From contig JBDWQJ010000007.1 of NCBI GenBank assembly GCA_039986595.1, forward strand, positions 310,001 to 374,000: DNA of 64,000 nt. The letters run 5' to 3'. The DNA comes from Lentilitoribacter sp039986595. GTDB lineage: Bacteria > Pseudomonadota > Alphaproteobacteria > Rhizobiales > Rhizobiaceae. The stretch's first letter is position 1, and the number at the start of each line of letters is the position of its first letter. Under the pieces are notes generated by a model, which saw nothing but the letters and a program-made list of their open reading frames with translations, ran no database searches and was not told the DNA's origin. Positions 61,253 to 64,000 of this stretch are shown in pieces. A program made the translations under genes and the position numbers.

Positions 61253-62584
61253 ATGCGCTTTAGAAATTCTAAACGGGGTGCTGGGGCAGCTCAGGTACTT
61301 GGTAACATCAACATCTTGTTGGTGGAGGATTCGCGCACTTACCAGGAAATCATAACATCAAAGCTTGAAGAAACGTTTGCTGCAAACATCACAGTTTGTG
61401 CTAGCTACGAAGAAGTGCTTGATTGCGTTGTAAGCAATCCTGGTCAATACGACATTGCTTTGACTGATTTGAATGTGCCAGGCGCGCCAAATGGTGAAGT
61501 CATGGATGAGTTGCTCTCCCGTGACATTCCAACAATTGTCTTTACAGGAACTTTTTCTGAGGAAGTTCGTGATCGCATGTTGAGCCGCCGTGTGGTTGAC
61601 TATGTTGTAAAAGATAGCCCTGATTCAGTATATATTTTGGCGGAAACAGCGCGCAAAGCGCTCCTAAACAGATATTCGCGTATTCTAGTCGTTGATGATC
61701 AAAGAACAACGCAAAGTGTTATGGTGTCATTGCTTGAACAACAGCTTTATCAAGTTCATGCTGTTTATGGTGGTGAAGAAGCCTTACACCTCCTTAAAGA
61801 AGGACACGAATTTGATCTTGTCATCACTGATTACAATATGCCTGGCATGAATGGTGATGAGCTAACGGCCCGCATTCGAAAAGGTGGCTATGGCAAAAAC
61901 ATGCGTATCCTTGGTGTTTCATCAACAGGAAACAGTTTGATGTCAGCGCAATTCCTTAAAGCCGGCGCAAATGACTTTATGCAGCGTCCGTTTGCGGCGG
62001 AAGAATTCCATTGGCGCGTGGGTGAAAACGTTGAGACAGTTCGTTTGGTACACCAGTTAAATGGCATGGCGCAAACTGACTTCCTAACCAATGTTTATAA
62101 CCGCCGTTACTTGTTTAATGAAGGTGCAACTGCTGTCGCACAAGCACATCAAGAAGGTGCGCATCCGGCCGTTGTGATGTTTGATCTTGATCATTTCAAA
62201 AACTTTAATGATCAATATGGTTATGCTATCGGCGACAAAGTTCTAAAAACGATCGCAAGCTTAACAATGGAAATTGCGGATGCAGATGATAAACTTGTCG
62301 TTCGTTTGGGCGGTGAAGAGTTTGGTGTTTTTATCGCAGATGGTGGTTTAGAGGCGGCATCAGCATTGGCAGAGCAAATCCGCGCGAAAATTGCAAACAC
62401 GCCGCTTCAAGCAAATGGTAAATCCATTCGTTTGTCAGCATCATTCGGCGTCGCTCAATTCGCTCCGGGTGAAACAATCGATTCTGTATTGAACGTGGCA
62501 GATATTTATCTGCACGAAGCAAAAGAAAAAGGGCGCAACCGTGTTGTCAGTCAGCCGGCAAATGCCGTAAAGCAATCTGCTTAA
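61253..62584 (+). CDS. diguanylate cyclase with two receiver domains (PleD-like layout)
   Basis: 443 residues from the ATG at 61253 (AGGAG 6 nt upstream). Layout: ~25-residue basic start, REC1 with Asp72 (ALTDLNVPG), REC2 with Asp193 (VITDYNMPG), then a GGDEF domain with GGEEF at 353-357. It should make cyclic di-GMP on phosphorylation. The product-inhibition site RxxD, expected 5 residues before GGEEF, is replaced by ADDK, so feedback by c-di-GMP is probably weak or absent. It resembles PleD but differs from it in REC1 (VVDYVVKDSPDSVYILAE), so I give no symbol. A PleC-like kinase in the window could be a partner. Confidence 0.9.
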   Translation: MRFRNSKRGAGAAQVLGNINILLVEDSRTYQEIITSKLEETFAANITVCASYEEVLDCVVSNPGQYDIALTDLNVPGAPNGEVMDELLSRDIPTIVFTGTFSEEVRDRMLSRRVVDYVVKDSPDSVYILAETARKALLNRYSRILVVDDQRTTQSVMVSLLEQQLYQVHAVYGGEEALHLLKEGHEFDLVITDYNMPGMNGDELTARIRKGGYGKNMRILGVSSTGNSLMSAQFLKAGANDFMQRPFAAEEFHWRVGENVETVRLVHQLNGMAQTDFLTNVYNRRYLFNEGATAVAQAHQEGAHPAVVMFDLDHFKNFNDQYGYAIGDKVLKTIASLTMEIADADDKLVVRLGGEEFGVFIADGGLEAASALAEQIRAKIANTPLQANGKSIRLSASFGVAQFAPGETIDSVLNVADIYLHEAKEKGRNRVVSQPANAVKQSA

Positions 62585-62658
62585 TAGTAAATAGTTTTAA
62601 ACAAGTGCTGTCGGTCACACGCATTGATTAGCTATGACGCTTTATAGGGAAAGCGTTA

Positions 62659-62695
62659 AACCATCCACGGAGAAATTCGTGGGTGGTTTTTAGTT
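62659..62695 (+). terminator. rho-independent terminator of the diguanylate cyclase gene
   Basis: AACCATCCAC / GTGGGTGGTT (62659-62668 and 62679-62688, one G-U pair) followed by TTTTTAGTTTT. A second hairpin, ACGCTTT/AAAGCGT (62637-62656), lies directly upstream. Confidence 0.85.
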
Positions 62696-63144
62696 TTATA
62701 TATTAAGTTTACCAATGCCAAAAGGTTCAGGCGTAAAACTAATGAGTCGTTTAAAATAAGCGCATATTCAAGATTTTTAATCAGATTAAATACATATTTT
62801 CTAACTGTAACGCTCACATTCGCTCACAGATACACACATTGACCATGCCGTTCTTGGCATAAATTTGGCCCACAATAGCCTTTTTGAAAAAAGTTTGATC
62901 TTTTTTCGAGAGCAGATCCGTGATGGGTTTATTGCCGTTAACCTTTGTTTTTAAGGCTTTGCCCGAACCCTATCACATGGGCCTAGCCATTATCACACGC
63001 GACCTCACGAGCCCGTGTGCATATGTTAATTTATTTTCTCATTTTCCTGCCCTACATTTAGTTCATCGAAACGAACACGGGTTTCCACAAAACGCTCTGA
63101 AGCGCTTCGATAAAACAAACTTGAAACTTTAAACAAAACATATC
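62696..63144. other. intergenic region upstream of the EF-hand pair
   Basis: About 450 nt without a supported gene. It includes an A/T hairpin GAAAAAA/TTTTTTC (62886-62907) and the palindrome GAAGCGCTTC near 63102. A frame at 62920-63132 lacks a ribosome binding site and a protein-like composition. The promoter of the EF-hand genes is probably here. Confidence 0.4.
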
Positions 63145-63172
63145 AGCGCTCCACAAACAAACTATCGGCGCT
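63145..63172 (+). promoter_or_regulatory. leader stem-loop of EF-hand gene 1
   Basis: AGCGC (63145-63149) pairs with GCGCT (63168-63172) and places CCACAAACAAACT (63151-63163) in the loop. The same 13-nt loop sequence occurs in the leader of the second EF-hand gene, held by a different stem. It lies 21 nt before the ATG. A role in translation control is inference. Confidence 0.4.
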
Positions 63173-63175
63173 TAA

Positions 63176-63216
63176 CTTAAAAGGACTAAAATTATGAAAA
63201 CTCTTATCGCTCTTGC
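63176..63216 (+). repeat. 41-nt direct repeat, copy 1 (copy 2 at 63601-63641)
   Basis: An identical 41-nt stretch covers the ribosome binding site (AAAAGGACTAAAATT), the ATG and the first eight codons of both EF-hand genes. It shows that the two genes arose by tandem duplication. Confidence 0.85.
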
Positions 63217-63448
63217 TACTGTATCAATGATGGCTATCTCAGGTGCTTCTGCACTTTCTTTCGGTCAAGTTGACAACCACAATATCGGCAACCAAGACGC
63301 AATCGCAGCTGTTGGTGCTGGCGATGGTCAAATCAGCTACAAAGAACTTCGCAACGCTATCCCAGGTGTTTCTGCAACAGACTTTGATGCAGCTGATGCA
63401 AACGGTAACGGCAAACTATCACCAACTGAATTCCGTACACTTGGATAA
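63194..63448 (+). CDS. small secreted EF-hand protein, tandem copy 1
   Basis: 84 residues. Signal peptide (about 1-20, ASA-L), a first loop AGDGQISYKEL and a C-terminal EF-hand loop DANGNGKLSPTEF. It is paralogous to the protein encoded at 63619-63864 (same signal peptide and C-terminus) and more distantly to the one at 30477-30701. Only the C-terminal loop looks like a full calcium ligand set. It may act as a periplasmic or secreted calcium-binding protein; the function is unknown. Confidence 0.75.
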   Translation: MKTLIALATVSMMAISGASALSFGQVDNHNIGNQDAIAAVGAGDGQISYKELRNAIPGVSATDFDAADANGNGKLSPTEFRTLG

Positions 63449-63556
63449 TCTCCAATTGCGTTAATTCAGACGACCTCTTTCAGAAGCTTTGCTCCTTTAT
63501 TCCTCCCAAATGGGGCAGGGCTTTTGAAAACCCACAAACCACATATGAAACAATGA

Positions 63557-63597
63557 CGTGCCCCACAAACAAACTGGTTTTTAAACCTGTTGGCACG
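63557..63597 (+). promoter_or_regulatory. leader stem-loop of EF-hand gene 2
   Basis: CGTGCC (63557-63562) pairs perfectly with GGCACG (63592-63597). Inside, CCACAAACAAACT (63563-63575) is followed by the inner stem GGTTT-TT-AAACC. There is no T run, so it is not a plain terminator. The element lies 21 nt before the ATG of the second gene, the same distance as in copy 1. Confidence 0.45.
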
Positions 63598-63600
63598 ATA

Positions 63601-63641
63601 CTTAAAAGGACTAAAATTATGAAAACTCTTATCGCTCTTGC
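63601..63641 (+). repeat. 41-nt direct repeat, copy 2 (copy 1 at 63176-63216)
   Basis: Identical to 63176-63216; covers the ribosome binding site and first codons of the second EF-hand gene. Confidence 0.85.
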
Positions 63642-63864
63642 AACCGTTACAATGATCTCAATCACAGGCGCATCTGCTTTGTCATTCAGCAAAATTGACA
63701 GCAATGTTGGTGTCTCAAACGAACTTAACTCATTGGGTGATGGTTTCATCCAATACAAAGAACTTCGTGCAAAAACTGGTCAATTCGATCGTGCAGATTT
63801 TGATGCAGCAGATGCAGATGGCAATGGCAAATTGTCACCAACAGAATACCGTACAATCGGTTAA
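63619..63864 (+). CDS. small secreted EF-hand protein, tandem copy 2
   Basis: 81 residues from the ATG at 63619 (AAAAGGA site). Signal peptide almost identical to copy 1 (MKTLIALATVTMI...GASA-L). The middle part has diverged (KIDSNVGVSNELNSLGDGFIQYKEL), while the C-terminal loop DADGNGKLSPTEYRTIG is conserved. The divergence is greatest between the signal peptide and the first loop. The last ~135 nt of the window after this gene hold nothing recognisable. Confidence 0.75.
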   Translation: MKTLIALATVTMISITGASALSFSKIDSNVGVSNELNSLGDGFIQYKELRAKTGQFDRADFDAADADGNGKLSPTEYRTIG

Positions 63865-64000
63865 TTGAAATCAAATGGGTGGTGTTGATCTCAATGCCAC
63901 CCGTTCGAGATGAAACCACATCTGTTACCTGATACAAATTCCAAAATTACAGACAACAAACTTTGAACCAAATACCAACTGAAACATGAAATCAGTTAAA

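Noticed and set aside
62920..63132. 70-residue frame in the spacer before the EF-hand pair
   Set aside because: No ribosome binding site, composition unlike a protein, no recognised motif.
1..64000. CRISPR array, tRNA or rRNA genes, insertion sequences, prophage or integrase
   Set aside because: I read both strands and saw no regularly spaced repeats, no cloverleaf with a TTC-arm, no rRNA sequence, and no transposase or integrase motif.

Overview
The window looks like a chromosomal segment of an alphaproteobacterium, most likely of the order Hyphomicrobiales (Rhizobiales), with G+C clearly below 50% by eye. The reasons are the gene orders. These include ccmIEFH (cycHJKL) - degP - two-component pair - glnE - PleC-type kinase, rpsF-rpsR-DUF2232-rplI near fabDG/acpP/fabF-mltG-yicC-gmk, and the convergent rsmA-pdxA-surA-lptD-lptG-lptF block next to pepA-holC. 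The short AT-rich intergenic regions and CtrA-like and CTTG-type promoter motifs fit too. I cannot name the genus.

Layout. 1-2577: end of a DUF2207-type membrane protein, a PQQ-type sugar dehydrogenase and small membrane proteins. 2623-5260: a TetR regulator divergent from two DUF4281/ABA4-like membrane proteins that flank a multi-pass protein of unknown function. 5361-16586: cytochrome c maturation operon, periplasmic protease DegP, OmpR-type two-component system, and GlnE (nitrogen control). 16731-27267: EF-hand protein, PleC-like kinase, aminopeptidase N, two transporters, a DenD-like dehydrogenase and family 4 uracil-DNA glycosylase. 27646-31334: a chemoreceptor, a decayed duplicate of the 5' end of the glycosylase gene, a small secreted EF-hand protein and a small exported protein. 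31432-35035: rlmF, then the ribosomal protein operon rpsF-rpsR-DUF2232-rplI. 35544-42848: an accessory stretch (chemoreceptor, ADP-ribosylglycohydrolase, exported protein, acyltransferase, class V aminotransferase, aldo/keto reductase). 43049-51298: fatty acid synthesis (fabD, fabG, acpP, fabF) interrupted by a TetR/membrane-protein module, then mltG, yicC and gmk. 51302-58854: rsmA, pdxA, surA-like, lptD, lptG, lptF on the minus strand. 59160-62584: pepA, holC and a double-receiver diguanylate cyclase. 63194-63864: tandem duplicated secreted EF-hand mini-proteins.

Most of the window is conserved envelope, cell-cycle and housekeeping biology: lipid synthesis, LPS export, periplasmic quality control, cytochrome c assembly, chemotaxis and c-di-GMP. 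The less explained parts are four. (1) The TetR/ABA4-like cluster with a repeated inverted-repeat operator. (2) The EF-hand mini-protein family, where both tandem copies share a loop sequence held by different stems in the leader. (3) The glnE start region, where a strong Shine-Dalgarno leads into a frame broken after two codons. (4) The ATACG-N4-CGTAT operator pair in the module that splits the fab cluster.

All calls come from reading the sequence and recalling protein families. No database search or folding program was run.
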